From an uncultured Flavobacteriaceae bacterium (GTDB taxonomy: Bacteria; Bacteroidota; Bacteroidia; Flavobacteriales; Flavobacteriaceae), in NCBI GenBank assembly GCA_937944485.1, contig CALDYU010000005.1:248001-312000 (forward strand): 64,000 nt of DNA, written 5' to 3'. Every line of letters begins with the position of its first letter. Position 1 is the stretch's first letter. Positions 8,388 through 17,753 of the stretch are shown here, in pieces. Both the position numbers and the translations under genes were made by a program. The notes under the pieces are model-generated. The model saw only the letters and a program-made list of their open reading frames with translations, made no database searches and had not been told where the DNA came from.

Positions 8388-9437
8388 TTATTTTTTATAA
8401 GCGCATCCTTTTTTAGGGTTGCCAATAGTATTTGCTTTTTTCCATTTACCAGCTACTGGCAAATAAGACCTGCCTTTCGCAGTTGCTGTGTTACCCCTAA
8501 TGAAATCACGCAAAGCGATCAGTTCAGGGTAATCATACATCAACTGTATTTTTTGATTCGCAATGGTATTGCCATTAGCACTGCTGTTGCTTGTGACAAA
8601 AGTGGCAAACACTTCTGCAATATCTTCGCCCGGGTTAGTAGCGGCATACTGCGTTACAAATCGGTCACTATACTTTTCATAAAAACCTTGCATACCACTT
8701 TCACTATCACTGGCATCTTGGTAATCAGACCATATATCAGCCCAAAAACGGGTTTGTATTTGATTGATATAGGCGTTTGTTTTCGCACATCCTTCACCCG
8801 TGAAATAGTTTTGGCAGTTATTTTCTGAAATTGAAGCATCTACCTGCGTATTGTCCAAGGTCAAAATATGCCCAAACTCATGTATTATGGTATATGCTAA
8901 TTCGCCATCTGCGTTAAAACCCCCTTCATAAGCATAATCAATGGCGATACCCATTTTCCAAACTGATAAATCTTCTGCATTTTCTACTACGTAGCCAGCT
9001 GAACCATCATTTTCTCCCCAGTAAAGCACAAATTCATCAATTTTAGACATGTAATTTTCTGGAACAATTTTCTTTACAAGCTCCCATATTTCTTGGTGCT
9101 TAGCCACATCATTTTGCGCTTCTTTTAACTGACCTGACACTTCATAATCTTGGATTTTGGTAATGCTTGTACCCGAAACTTTATATAAGGTAATACTACC
9201 ATCACCGCCGTCTGAATCATAATGGTCATCATTATGGGTAGCATCGTCATCAGCACTTGAATCGTCATCATCAAAGTCATCATCGTTAAAATCATCATCA
9301 TCAAAGTCGTCGCCACTTATTTCAGCAGGGTCATCAAAATTAAACTGGTCAACTAAATCATCACGGTCACAAGATTGTGTGAGTACTAGCGCAAAGAATA
9401 CTATTAAAATCAACTTCAATTTTTGTAGGCTTTTCAT
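8388..9437 (-). CDS. Asp-rich zinc metallopeptidase-like lipoprotein
   Basis: A 349-residue protein with a lipoprotein signal (LTQSC, Cys at about residue 23). An extreme acidic linker, about residues 30-75, is made almost only of Asp with Phe, Ser, Asn and His. The C-terminal domain carries a zincin HExxH motif in AYTIIHEFGHILTLDN (about residue 187) and a downstream acidic helix PGEDIAEVFATFVT that could give the third zinc ligand. So it is probably a surface-exposed or periplasmic metallopeptidase-like protein with an acidic, possibly calcium-binding, tether. It is divergent from the ECF sigma gene across a 259-bp gap. Catalysis is inferred from the motif only. Confidence 0.5.
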   Translation of the reverse strand: MKSLQKLKLILIVFFALVLTQSCDRDDLVDQFNFDDPAEISGDDFDDDDFNDDDFDDDDSSADDDATHNDDHYDSDGGDGSITLYKVSGTSITKIQDYEVSGQLKEAQNDVAKHQEIWELVKKIVPENYMSKIDEFVLYWGENDGSAGYVVENAEDLSVWKMGIAIDYAYEGGFNADGELAYTIIHEFGHILTLDNTQVDASISENNCQNYFTGEGCAKTNAYINQIQTRFWADIWSDYQDASDSESGMQGFYEKYSDRFVTQYAATNPGEDIAEVFATFVTSNSSANGNTIANQKIQLMYDYPELIALRDFIRGNTATAKGRSYLPVAGKWKKANTIGNPKKGCAYKK

Positions 9438-9696
9438 AATTTTTAATTTTTAATTAAACATTGTTTTTCTTCACAACAGGCTCGGTGTAGATCACCCTAT
9501 TTTTTTTATCTCTTTTTTTCAAAAAGGCTTAATGATGGTGCTTTTAAGCCCTTTAATTAAAAAATTAATAGGGTGTTTTGAGTTTGTCTTGTTGTGCATA
9601 AAAGAGGGCGAAAGAGGTGTTTTTGAAAGAAAAAACAATGAAAAAAGAAAAATACCCTTTTGAAATATTTAGCTTTGATAGCCTAGTATTTCAAAT

Positions 9697-10215
9697 ATGA
9701 CCCTAGAAAATAAATCAGTTTGTGAAGAAAGTACCTTTAAAATGATTTTTGATCAGCATTCAGAAACGATACGCAATTTTATATACTATAAGTGTCGCGA
9801 TATGCAACAGGCAGAAGATCTAACGCAAGATGCTTTTGTCAAACTCTGGAAAAACTGCGAGAAAGTACTTTTTGAAAAAGCGAAATCTTTTGTTATGAAA
9901 GTAGCTCAAAATGCTTTTTTCAATGAGGTCGCCCATAAAAAGGTAATCTTAAAATATAATCAAGGGGCTGGTTCAATTCAATCTTTTGCGAACAGTCCTG
10001 AATTTATAATAGAAGAAAAAGAGTTTATGGTAAAATTACAGCGCTGTATTTCTAATCTACCCGATCGAGAGCGCGAGGTTTTTCTTTTAAGTAGAAAAGA
10101 CAAAAAAACCTATCGCGAAATCGCCGAAATCATTGGCATTACTCAAAAAGCGGTAGAAAGGCGCATGCATTTAGCACTGCGCGAACTACGTGAGAAAATA
10201 GGAATGTCAATTTAA
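9697..10215 (+). CDS. ECF-type RNA polymerase sigma factor
   Basis: A 172-residue sigma-70 family protein of ECF size. Region 2 is at residues 13-75, with the RDMQQAEDLTQDAFVKLWKN core. Region 4 is at about residues 110-165, with the HTH KTYREIAEIIGITQKAVERRMHLALRELR. It directs RNA polymerase to a small set of promoters and is normally held by an inner-membrane FecR-type anti-sigma factor, which is the next gene 9 bp downstream. Together with the receptor gene that follows, this is a classic cell-surface signalling unit responding to a transported ligand. Confidence 0.5.
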   Translation: MTLENKSVCEESTFKMIFDQHSETIRNFIYYKCRDMQQAEDLTQDAFVKLWKNCEKVLFEKAKSFVMKVAQNAFFNEVAHKKVILKYNQGAGSIQSFANSPEFIIEEKEFMVKLQRCISNLPDREREVFLLSRKDKKTYREIAEIIGITQKAVERRMHLALRELREKIGMSI

Positions 10216-10224
10216 AATTGAGCT

Positions 10225-11133
10225 ATGGAAGAAAACTACACTACAGATGATTTTTTAGCAAAATGGGCAAGCGGCGAACTTTCTGAGGCTGAAAAAGAGG
10301 CGTTCAAAAAAACAGATGATTATATCTATTACCAGGCTATTCTTGAAGGTACTGATATTCTTGAAGTTCCTGAATATGATAAAGAAAAACTGTTTGAAAA
10401 GGTTCAGAAGTCTAAGTTAGATGAGCCTAAAGTGGTTACATTATTTCCTAAATGGATTTACGGTGTAGCCGCATCGGTAGCAATTTTGATGGGCTTTTTT
10501 CTTTTTATGAATAAAGATATAGTTTATGAAACAAGCTATGGCGAAACCTTAGCGGTAACCCTGCCTGACAACTCAGAAGTTATTTTAAACGCTAATTCAA
10601 AACTATCATTCAAAGAAAAGGGTTGGGGCAAAACACAACGTACCATTTCTTTATCAGGAGAAGCTTTTTTTAAGGTAACTAAAGGAACAGAATTTTCAGT
10701 AGGAACTGAAAACGGAAAGGTAACTGTTTTAGGTACTCAATTTACCGTAAACGCCCATGCTTCAATTTTTGAGGTCATTTGTTTTGAAGGCAAGGTACGT
10801 GCTGAAAGTCAAAATCAAGATGAAATAGTAACCAAAGGCGAAGCAGTACGTTTGATTAATAATGCTTTTGAGACTTTTAACATAAATGGCAACAGCCCAT
10901 CATGGTTACAAGATGAAAGTAGCTTTGATAATGCTCCTTTAGTGATGGTTATTAAGGCCCTTGAAAACCAGTATAATCTTCAAATTAATAGTCAGAACAT
11001 TGATGAATCACAAAGATTTACCGGCAGTTTTACACATAGCTATCAAGAAACAGCCTTAAGAACCGTTTTTGAATCAATGAATATTACCTTTATTTTTAAG
11101 AATGAGAATACTATTGACCTCTCTAAAAGGTAA
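10225..11133 (+). CDS. FecR-family anti-sigma factor
   Basis: A 302-residue protein with an N-terminal cytoplasmic sigma-binding part (residues 1-75) and one membrane span (about residues 79-94, IYGVAASVAILMGFFLF). A periplasmic FecR domain follows (TLPDNSEVILNANSKLSF ... GEAFFKV ... VTVLGTQFTVNA). The C-terminal DUF4974/STN-like domain is at about residues 235-300. It relays ligand binding by the outer-membrane receptor to the sigma factor. The stop codon directly abuts the ATG of the receptor gene, so the three genes are translationally coupled. Confidence 0.5.
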   Translation: MEENYTTDDFLAKWASGELSEAEKEAFKKTDDYIYYQAILEGTDILEVPEYDKEKLFEKVQKSKLDEPKVVTLFPKWIYGVAASVAILMGFFLFMNKDIVYETSYGETLAVTLPDNSEVILNANSKLSFKEKGWGKTQRTISLSGEAFFKVTKGTEFSVGTENGKVTVLGTQFTVNAHASIFEVICFEGKVRAESQNQDEIVTKGEAVRLINNAFETFNINGNSPSWLQDESSFDNAPLVMVIKALENQYNLQINSQNIDESQRFTGSFTHSYQETALRTVFESMNITFIFKNENTIDLSKR

Positions 11134-13689
11134 ATGAAACAGTACATTTTTCTATATTTTTTTCTTTTTTGCTGCAATCTTGTGGCACAACAAACGCGTG
11201 TAGATTTTCAGTATTCTAACGCGCCATTACAGCAGGTTCTATCTGAGCTAGAATCTGCATATGCCGTTAAATTCTCATATAACTCAGAAACTATCGGTGC
11301 TTTCGAAATTACAATTGACTTAAATGAAGCAGACATAACCACTGCTATTTCAACAATTGAAAAGCAAACAGCACTCATAATTGAACAAATTGATGCTCGC
11401 TATTACGTTGTGAAACAGAGCACCCAAGCTACGCTTTGTGGGTATTTAAAAGATGAAGGTGGTAACGTCATTGAGGGTGCTTCTGTATTTGTAGAAACTT
11501 CTCAAAAAGGTACTATTTCAAATCAACAAGGCTACTATACGCTTGATAACATTGCGATTACTGATACCCTTTCTATACGCTATATTGGTTTTAAAACCTT
11601 GATTTTACCCGTCAAAGATATAATTACAGCTGACTGCACCTCTTTTACAATGATTTCAGAAAATTTTATGCTCAATGAGGTTGTAATTCAAGAATATTTG
11701 GCGGCAGGTATTTTGAAAAATAGAGATGGGTCAGTGAAAATTACCCCGCAAAACCTTGAAATACTATCTGGCCTTTCTGAACCAGATATTTTACAAAACA
11801 CACAGTTACTTCCGGGTATTGATAGTCCGTCTGAAACTGCATCCGGACTATTTATTCGCGGGGGTACCCCCGATCAAAATCTAATTTTATGGGATGGTAT
11901 CAAAATGTATAATTCAGACCATTTCTTTGGCATGTTATCTGCTTTTAATCCGTACATCGTTGAAGAAGTTACCGTTTATAGAAGTGGTACAAAAGTGATG
12001 TACGGCGATCGGGTATCAGGCGTAATTGATATAAAAACTGATTCAAATATTACAACAGAAACTAAAGGTGGTTTTGGTTTGAATTTAACCCATTTTGATG
12101 CTTTTATAAGAACACCTTTGTCTGACAAAACATCGATTCAGCTTTCTGGCAGACGCGCTTTGACAGATGTTTTTAATTCGCCCACATTTAATCAATTTAC
12201 CCAAAAGGTTTTTCAAAATACCAGCATTACTCAAAACCAAGACGTTTTTGAACCTGAGTATACTGAAAGTAAAGAACTATTCAAATTCTCTGATGTAACC
12301 CTAAAAATCAATACGGCCCCCTCTGAAAAAGATAAAATTTCAATTTCAAGTATTTATACCAACAACAAATTAGACTATTCTTATGAGGATATAGAATTTA
12401 TTGACGCTTCAAGTGACCAACTTGATGTTTCAAATTTTGGCGCTAGTTTGCTTTGGAAACGCAACTGGAATACATCCTTCAACACGGCAATCAACACCTA
12501 TTATTCTTCTTATGACTTTGAGTATACCGGGGCTACTTTTTTTAATGAGGATGAGTTTATATCTATAAAAAAGAATACCATAGAAGAATTTGGCTTTTCA
12601 TTGCATACAGACCTAAAAATTAATGAAAACATCACTTTTTCAAACGGATATCAGTTTTTCAATAATCAAGTGGCTTACCAATTAGAAGAAGAAGATTATA
12701 TTGAAACTGATGATGCCAATAACCCCACACATGCCCTATATAATCAGTTACAATTGCAACCTGAAAAGTGGTTTATCAATTTAGGTTTACGTACTAATTA
12801 CAATACCATATTATCTTCTGTTTATTTTGAACCACGTCTATACTTAGAAAACAAAATAACCCATAATCTTCGTATTAAAGCCTCTGCTGAAATTAAAAAC
12901 CAATCTGTCAGTCAAATTATTGAATTTACTACACAAGATTTTGGTCTTGAAAATCAAGTATGGGCCTTGACCGATGATGACCTCATTCCACTTTTACAAA
13001 GCAAACAATTTTCAGGTGGTTTCTTGTGGCATAAAAATGGATGGAATCTTGACCTTGATTTTTATAATAAAAATATAATTGGGCTAACATCACTTACGCG
13101 TGGTTTTGAAACTTCAACTAACAACTTTGCGGAAGGTCAAAGCAGTACCTTAGGAATGGACTTATTGTTAAAGAAAAAGATAGGCTCCTATTCAACTTGG
13201 TTAGGGTATACTTTTTCTGAGACAACATTTGAATTTGAAGAACTTAATAATGGCAAAGCTTTTTTAGGAAACAATAATATTACTCATTCTTTAACATGGT
13301 CACATTTTTACAAATTAAACAAGTTGCAATTTTCATTAGGGTGGAAATACCGCACAGGCATTCCATATACTTCTATCTTGGGTACTACGGGTTCTGGAGA
13401 TAATCTTGAAATTCTTTATGATACTATCAATGCAGCAACCTTACCTGATTATCATCGATTAGACTTTTCTGTATTGTATGATTTCCAGATATCCGAAAAG
13501 AAAAATACCCGAAAAGCTAAGCTTGGTTTTTCGTTATTGAATATTTACGGAAGACAAAACTTACTTTCAAAGAGTTATGATTTGTTTAATGTCATTGATG
13601 ACCAACAAAATAACGTTATTGAGCTTCAAGAAATAACAAAATATTCTTTAGGTACTACTCCAACCCTGGTTTTTCGATTACATTTTTGA
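11134..13689 (+). CDS. TonB-dependent outer-membrane receptor/transducer with STN domain
   Basis: An 851-residue protein with a signal peptide (residues 1-18, ending LVAQ). An STN signalling domain follows (about residues 20-95), then a carboxypeptidase-regulatory-like beta-sandwich (GYLKDEGGNVIEGASVFV). The TonB plug (about residues 195-300, LFIRGGTPDQNLILWDGIKMY) and a C-terminal beta-barrel ending in Phe (TPTLVFRLHF) complete it. The STN domain plus the upstream sigma/FecR pair make it a transducer that reports substrate import. There is no SusD partner gene, so a siderophore, metal chelate or small peptide is as plausible as a glycan; the ligand cannot be named. Confidence 0.5.
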   Translation: MKQYIFLYFFLFCCNLVAQQTRVDFQYSNAPLQQVLSELESAYAVKFSYNSETIGAFEITIDLNEADITTAISTIEKQTALIIEQIDARYYVVKQSTQATLCGYLKDEGGNVIEGASVFVETSQKGTISNQQGYYTLDNIAITDTLSIRYIGFKTLILPVKDIITADCTSFTMISENFMLNEVVIQEYLAAGILKNRDGSVKITPQNLEILSGLSEPDILQNTQLLPGIDSPSETASGLFIRGGTPDQNLILWDGIKMYNSDHFFGMLSAFNPYIVEEVTVYRSGTKVMYGDRVSGVIDIKTDSNITTETKGGFGLNLTHFDAFIRTPLSDKTSIQLSGRRALTDVFNSPTFNQFTQKVFQNTSITQNQDVFEPEYTESKELFKFSDVTLKINTAPSEKDKISISSIYTNNKLDYSYEDIEFIDASSDQLDVSNFGASLLWKRNWNTSFNTAINTYYSSYDFEYTGATFFNEDEFISIKKNTIEEFGFSLHTDLKINENITFSNGYQFFNNQVAYQLEEEDYIETDDANNPTHALYNQLQLQPEKWFINLGLRTNYNTILSSVYFEPRLYLENKITHNLRIKASAEIKNQSVSQIIEFTTQDFGLENQVWALTDDDLIPLLQSKQFSGGFLWHKNGWNLDLDFYNKNIIGLTSLTRGFETSTNNFAEGQSSTLGMDLLLKKKIGSYSTWLGYTFSETTFEFEELNNGKAFLGNNNITHSLTWSHFYKLNKLQFSLGWKYRTGIPYTSILGTTGSGDNLEILYDTINAATLPDYHRLDFSVLYDFQISEKKNTRKAKLGFSLLNIYGRQNLLSKSYDLFNVIDDQQNNVIELQEITKYSLGTTPTLVFRLHF

Positions 13690-13733
13690 ACAATCTTAAG
13701 GCAATTCAAGTTTTTACAGTATAACTTTATGGT

Positions 13734-14828
13734 ATGTCTGAGATTCCTTTAAGAAAAATCATTCATATTGATATGGATGCCTTCTATGCTTCGGTAGAGC
13801 AATTAGATAATCCTGATCTACGGGGTAAACCTATTGCCGTAGGCGGAAGCTCGCAAAGAGGTGTTGTCTCAGCTGCTAGCTATGAGGCCCGAAAATTTGG
13901 GGTGCGAAGTGCCATGAGTAGTGTTATTGCAAAACGCAATTGCCCTGAACTCATCTTTGTAAAAGCCAATTTCGATCGCTATAAAGAAATCTCTAAAGCC
14001 ATTCGAAAAATATTTTATACCTATACCGATCTCGTTGAACCACTTTCTTTAGACGAAGCCTATTTAGATGTTACCATAAACAAAAAAGGAAATCCTTCGG
14101 CGACACTGATTGCTAAAGAAATTAGACAGCGTATTTTTAAAGATCTCAACCTGACCGCATCTGCAGGTATTTCAATAAATAAGTTTATAGCAAAAGTTGC
14201 TAGCGATATTAACAAGCCTAACGGACAAAAGACAGTTAACCCTGAAGAAGTAATTAGCTTTTTAGAAGAGCTGGATATTCGTAAATTCTACGGAGTAGGT
14301 AAGGTAACCGCAGAAAAGATGTACAAACTCGGCATTTTTACAGGCAAAGATTTAAAAAGCAAAACTGCTGAATTTTTAGATACTCATTTTGGAAAAAGTG
14401 GACGCTTTTACTATGATGTTGTTCGCGGGATTCATAATAGTGAAGTTAAACCACATCGGACACCTAAATCAGTAGGAGCTGAACGTACTTTTAATGAAAA
14501 CTTGAGTAGTGAAATTTTTATGCTTGAACGTTTAGACCATATTTCTGAGGAACTGGAACGTCGTCTGAAAAAAACTAAAATCGCTGGTAAGACGGTGACA
14601 CTGAAGATCAAATACAGTGATTTTACATTACAAACACGAAGTAAAACACTGCCCTATTTTATATCAGATAAAAACTTATTGCTCGAGACCGCTAAAGAAT
14701 TATTGTATCAAGAAGAACTTCAAAACTCTGTACGCTTGCTTGGCATCTCACTAGCTAATTTAAATACAGATAAAAAAGTCACCACTAAAGAAAAAGAAGT
14801 ATTAGTTCAATTGCAATTTGACTTTTAA
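13734..14828 (+). CDS. dinB: DNA polymerase IV (Y-family, error-prone)
   Basis: A 364-residue Y-family polymerase. Catalytic carboxylates are in HIDMDAFYASVEQ (residues about 10-22) and PLSLDEAYLDVT (about residues 104-115). The helix-hairpin-helix thumb/palm region is at RKFYGVGKVTAEKMYKLGI, and the little-finger domain starts near residue 245 (SVGAERTFNENL). The tail LVQLQFDF resembles a beta-clamp-binding peptide. It performs translesion synthesis in the cytoplasm. It lies 44 bp after the receptor gene but is functionally unrelated to it. Confidence 0.5.
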   Translation: MSEIPLRKIIHIDMDAFYASVEQLDNPDLRGKPIAVGGSSQRGVVSAASYEARKFGVRSAMSSVIAKRNCPELIFVKANFDRYKEISKAIRKIFYTYTDLVEPLSLDEAYLDVTINKKGNPSATLIAKEIRQRIFKDLNLTASAGISINKFIAKVASDINKPNGQKTVNPEEVISFLEELDIRKFYGVGKVTAEKMYKLGIFTGKDLKSKTAEFLDTHFGKSGRFYYDVVRGIHNSEVKPHRTPKSVGAERTFNENLSSEIFMLERLDHISEELERRLKKTKIAGKTVTLKIKYSDFTLQTRSKTLPYFISDKNLLLETAKELLYQEELQNSVRLLGISLANLNTDKKVTTKEKEVLVQLQFDF

Positions 14829-14846
14829 CCAAATACGTATTCAACG

Positions 14847-14874
14847 CAAAAAAGCCATGTATAAAACATGGCTT
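14847..14874 (-). terminator. intrinsic terminator of the cupredoxin-like gene
   Basis: An AAGCCATGT/ACATGGCTT stem followed on the minus strand by TTTTTT. It lies between the converging dinB and cupredoxin-like genes and may serve both. Confidence 0.5.
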
Positions 14875-14895
14875 CCTACCCTTTAATACTTTAGT

Positions 14896-15303
14896 CTATT
14901 CTACTGTTAAGACATTATCTGTTGCTGTAGGGTTCATTGGACAAAAATACACGTATTCTCCTTTTGCCAATTTTGTTGGTTTAGAAGTTTGTTTCTTTCC
15001 AGTACCCACGACTTCAGTCACATAAGCTGTTTTAATATGATTTTCAGGCTTACTAATATCTTTCCCTTTAGGCACTAATACAAAGCCTACTTCATGATCT
15101 ACCGCATTATTTGCAATTTCGAAAACATAGATGCCTTCAGAAACTGTAATTTTCTTCTGTGTAAACTCTCCTGGTGTTTGTTCTAAAGAAATTGTGCTAA
15201 CCATTTCTTGAGCCATTTTGTCTTTTTTCATCATTTTATCCTGCGCATTTGTTGTAAATACAATTCCGAATACTAATGCTATTACTGTTACTATTTTTTT
15301 CAT
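14896..15303 (-). CDS. exported cupredoxin-like protein
   Basis: With the start at 15303 (MKKIVTVIALVFGIVFTTNAQ) the protein is 135 residues with a clean signal peptide. An in-frame start nine codons upstream is unlikely. A Met/Lys-rich stretch (DKMMKKDKMAQEM) precedes a beta-sandwich resembling cupredoxins: FEIANNAVDHEVGFVLVPKG, then GEYVYFCPMNPTATDNVLTVE. His, Cys and Met in DHE, YFCPMN could form a type-1 copper site, though the usual second His is absent, so copper binding is not assured. It is 62 bp downstream of the AhpD-like gene. Confidence 0.5.
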   Translation of the reverse strand: MKKIVTVIALVFGIVFTTNAQDKMMKKDKMAQEMVSTISLEQTPGEFTQKKITVSEGIYVFEIANNAVDHEVGFVLVPKGKDISKPENHIKTAYVTEVVGTGKKQTSKPTKLAKGEYVYFCPMNPTATDNVLTVE

Positions 15304-15365
15304 TCTATTTGATTTTAAGTTTTTCCGCAAAGGCGGTAATCGATTATTCTTTATTAAACTGTTAA

Positions 15366-15914
15366 TTATGCTTCCATTACATCTAGAGCTTGTACCGCTG
15401 GAAAATCAACAGGTACATCAGTGGTTTTATGTAGGTAATTTGATATCGTTTTATCTCCCACTAATACAATAGTATCACCTAAATTTTCTTTCGTCCATCC
15501 TTCATTAAAAAAATTAGTGACTACGGTATCACTGATCGCTCCTCTGTTTTCAGTGATATTCTTTGCCAGAGCAGCAAGTGCGTTTAACTTTGAATCAAAA
15601 GAAGCTCGTCCGCTACGCAATTCTAAAATTTGCTCGTCTGTAAAACCATTCATTTTTCCAATAGCCGTGTGAGCAGAAAGACAATAGGTGCAACTATTTA
15701 CTTCACTCACTGCAAGATTTACAACTTCTTTTTGTTTCGCGTTCAAAGATGTTTTAGCATTGCTTAGATTAAGATAATTTTGCAATGCGTTCTCAGAATG
15801 GGCATAGGTAGCATAAAGATTAGGGACAAACCCTAAGGCTTTATCAAGATTATCAAATATTGCTTTGTTTCTTTCGCTTACTTCTTCTCGGTTCGGCACA
15901 TTAAATGTATTCAT
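15366..15914 (-). CDS. carboxymuconolactone decarboxylase/AhpD-like family protein
   Basis: A 182-residue all-helical protein with the AhpD-type redox motif in EVNSCTYCLSAHTAIGK (CxxC followed by His; about residues 72-88). Proteins with this motif act as peroxidase partners or disulfide reductants. Upstream on the same strand are a His-rich small ORF and an AraC regulator, and downstream is the cupredoxin-like gene, giving a small module that looks redox- or metal-responsive. Confident on family, not on substrate. Confidence 0.5.
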   Translation of the reverse strand: MNTFNVPNREEVSERNKAIFDNLDKALGFVPNLYATYAHSENALQNYLNLSNAKTSLNAKQKEVVNLAVSEVNSCTYCLSAHTAIGKMNGFTDEQILELRSGRASFDSKLNALAALAKNITENRGAISDTVVTNFFNEGWTKENLGDTIVLVGDKTISNYLHKTTDVPVDFPAVQALDVMEA

Positions 15915-15937
15915 GATTTCAAAATTTATAGGATTAA

Positions 15938-16093
15938 TTAAAGAGATATAAATGGTTTTTCAGCATCACAGTAAAAATCATGATGATGATTATTTTCACA
16001 ATGAGAATGTGTAATTGTCGCTTCTTTATGTGATGTTCTAGTTGTTCTAAAAATCTCAATAAGATTAAAAATTGATTTTATTTGTTCTTTCAT
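15938..16093 (-). CDS. small His-rich ORF
   Basis: A 51-codon frame starting MKEQIKSIFN and ending EKPFISL. Residues 28-42 hold six His and two Cys (HSHCENNHHHDFYC), a clear potential metal-binding patch. It lies 23 bp upstream of the AhpD-like gene on the same strand and 91 bp downstream of the AraC-type regulator gene. There is no homologue I recognise. The His/Cys clustering and position in the operon support it being real, but the short length leaves doubt. Confidence 0.5.
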   Translation of the reverse strand: MKEQIKSIFNLIEIFRTTRTSHKEATITHSHCENNHHHDFYCDAEKPFISL

Positions 16094-16184
16094 CTTGCTA
16101 TATTTTTAATTACAAGACAAAGATGCGGTAGAAGTGTATTAAACTGTTATTACGCATTGCCCGAAGGCTTGTAGAAATTTCCCG

Positions 16185-17033
16185 TTACGCTGAAATTTGC
16201 TCTATTTCTCTATATTTAGATGGAGAATGACTTGTCATTTTCTTGAAAAATCGACTAAAATGAGCCGCATCATTAAACCCCAATTCATAAGCAATTTCCT
16301 GATTTTGTTTATCTGTAAAGCGAATAAGCCTTTTGGCTTCTAGAGCGAGACGATCTAATATTATTTGTTGGGGAGACTTTTGGTTGTAAATAGAAAATAT
16401 ATTAGATAGCGTCTTCGGGCTTTTAAATAATAGTTCGGCATAGTCGCTCACTTTACGTTTTGTTTTATAATGCGTGTCAACAAGCACATTGAACTTCCGA
16501 ACAATATCTATTTGATTATTATCGAGTTGTTTAACAATTAGCTGTTCTTTAGCCAATCTTGTACACATGATTATTAACCTCTTTAACAACATTTGTAACA
16601 TATCGCCCTGAATTTTATCAGCCGTTGTAAATTCATCGATAAACACTTCAAGTAAGGTTTGAAATTTTCGCTCGTGGTCTTTTGGTATGCTTATAATGGG
16701 AATATCTTGTGTGCCAAAAAATAAAATTCCATTACACGAGACTTCGCTGTCGTGATCAGAAATGCAATAGAACTCTCTATTAAATAAAAAAGCGGTTAAT
16801 GGTAACTCTGTATCCTTATAGGAAACTTTTTGAAGATAGGTGGTCGTCATTAATTGATTTGGGTTCAATAGTACCGGAATATCATCTACTTTTAACAAAA
16901 TGGACTCTTCTTTTCTATTCCATAATATGGTAATATTTCCTGTTTGTAAAGAAAATTTATTCTTATAGGTTTTCACATCACTCGTGAACCCTAAAATAGC
17001 CCCTAATTTATTGTCGTAATATTCATGTAACAT
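16185..17033 (-). CDS. AraC-family transcriptional regulator
   Basis: A 282-residue protein. The C-terminal AraC DNA-binding domain covers about residues 185-278: first HTH around VSDYAELLFKSPKTLSNIF, second HTH with the family signature IAYELGFNDAAHFSRFFKKMTSHSPSKYRE, shown here as two adjoining pieces. The N-terminal 150 residues look like a cupin-type ligand domain (YCISDHDSEVSCNGILFFG). It probably controls the small ORF, AhpD-like and cupredoxin-like genes downstream, and possibly the divergent PAS gene. The effector is unknown. Confidence 0.5.
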   Translation of the reverse strand: MLHEYYDNKLGAILGFTSDVKTYKNKFSLQTGNITILWNRKEESILLKVDDIPVLLNPNQLMTTTYLQKVSYKDTELPLTAFLFNREFYCISDHDSEVSCNGILFFGTQDIPIISIPKDHERKFQTLLEVFIDEFTTADKIQGDMLQMLLKRLIIMCTRLAKEQLIVKQLDNNQIDIVRKFNVLVDTHYKTKRKVSDYAELLFKSPKTLSNIFSIYNQKSPQQIILDRLALEAKRLIRFTDKQNQEIAYELGFNDAAHFSRFFKKMTSHSPSKYREIEQISA

Positions 17034-17130
17034 AAATCTTCTTGTAAAAACTTAGGTTTTAGATATGTTTAGTCTTTATTTTTGTTCATCCTTACGCATC
17101 GTAATTGTCTAAAAACGTGCTGTTTGTTAA

Positions 17131-17153
17131 ACACTATTGTTAATACATAGTGT
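17131..17153. promoter_or_regulatory. inverted repeat in the araC-PAS divergent gap
   Basis: ACACTAT and ATAGTGT arms separated by nine bases lie in the 187-bp gap between the AraC-type regulator and the divergent PAS gene. This is a plausible operator, but no binding partner is shown. Confidence 0.5.
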
Positions 17154-17220
17154 AAATTTTCAATTTCTGACCGCTTATGATATTTTTAACCGAAATCGAA
17201 TTTAACAAGATTTTTTTTGC

Positions 17221-17742
17221 ATGAATGATTTAAGAAACTACGATGAAGCAGCCCATAAATTTTACAATAGTATAAAGATTAATAGTCTTCCTATTTGCTC
17301 TTCTGATTTTTATATTTCCTTTTTTAGTACCCTTTGTAATAGTTTCAATGATGCCCTATTGCTAACGCAATTGGCTAAAAGCAACAAATGGAATTATCGG
17401 AATACTTATGACACAGAACTTATTGATAACGATTTGGTAATTGTTGTGACAGACACGCAATTAAATATTGTGTATGCTAGTCAAAATATCAAAAAAATGA
17501 ATGGGTACAAACCAAATGAAATATTGGGTAAAAAGCCGAAAATGTTTCAGGGTACAGAAACATGCAAAAAAACCACAAAAGTAATTCGAGAAGCTGTTAA
17601 CCAAAGAAAGTCTTTTGAAGCGGTCATTTTAAATTATCGAAAAGATGGGTCGTCTTACAACTGTTGGATTAAAGGACACCCTGTTTTTAATACTTCAGGG
17701 GAAGTCATTAACTTTATTGCCTACGAAAAAGAGGTCGCCTAA
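17221..17742 (+). CDS. PAS-domain sensor protein, single domain
   Basis: A 173-residue protein whose C-terminal two thirds are one PAS domain: DLVIVVTDTQLNIVYASQNI, then MNGYKPNEILGKKPKMFQG and the PAC-like YRKDGSSYNCWIKGHPVFN. The spacing resembles PAS domains of LOV/PAS type, but the flavin-binding GRNCRFLQ motif is replaced by GKKPKMFQG without the Cys, so it is not a canonical photoreceptor. No kinase, cyclase or DNA-binding output domain is attached. It may act through a partner. It is divergent from the AraC gene. Confidence 0.5.
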   Translation: MNDLRNYDEAAHKFYNSIKINSLPICSSDFYISFFSTLCNSFNDALLLTQLAKSNKWNYRNTYDTELIDNDLVIVVTDTQLNIVYASQNIKKMNGYKPNEILGKKPKMFQGTETCKKTTKVIREAVNQRKSFEAVILNYRKDGSSYNCWIKGHPVFNTSGEVINFIAYEKEVA

Positions 17743-17753
17743 ATTAGGTCTTA

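Noticed and set aside
9438..9696. A regulatory RNA in the 259-bp gap before the sigma factor gene
   Set aside because: AT-rich with a TAGCTTTG box near the sigma gene but no convincing compact structure or -33 element; I see nothing else there.
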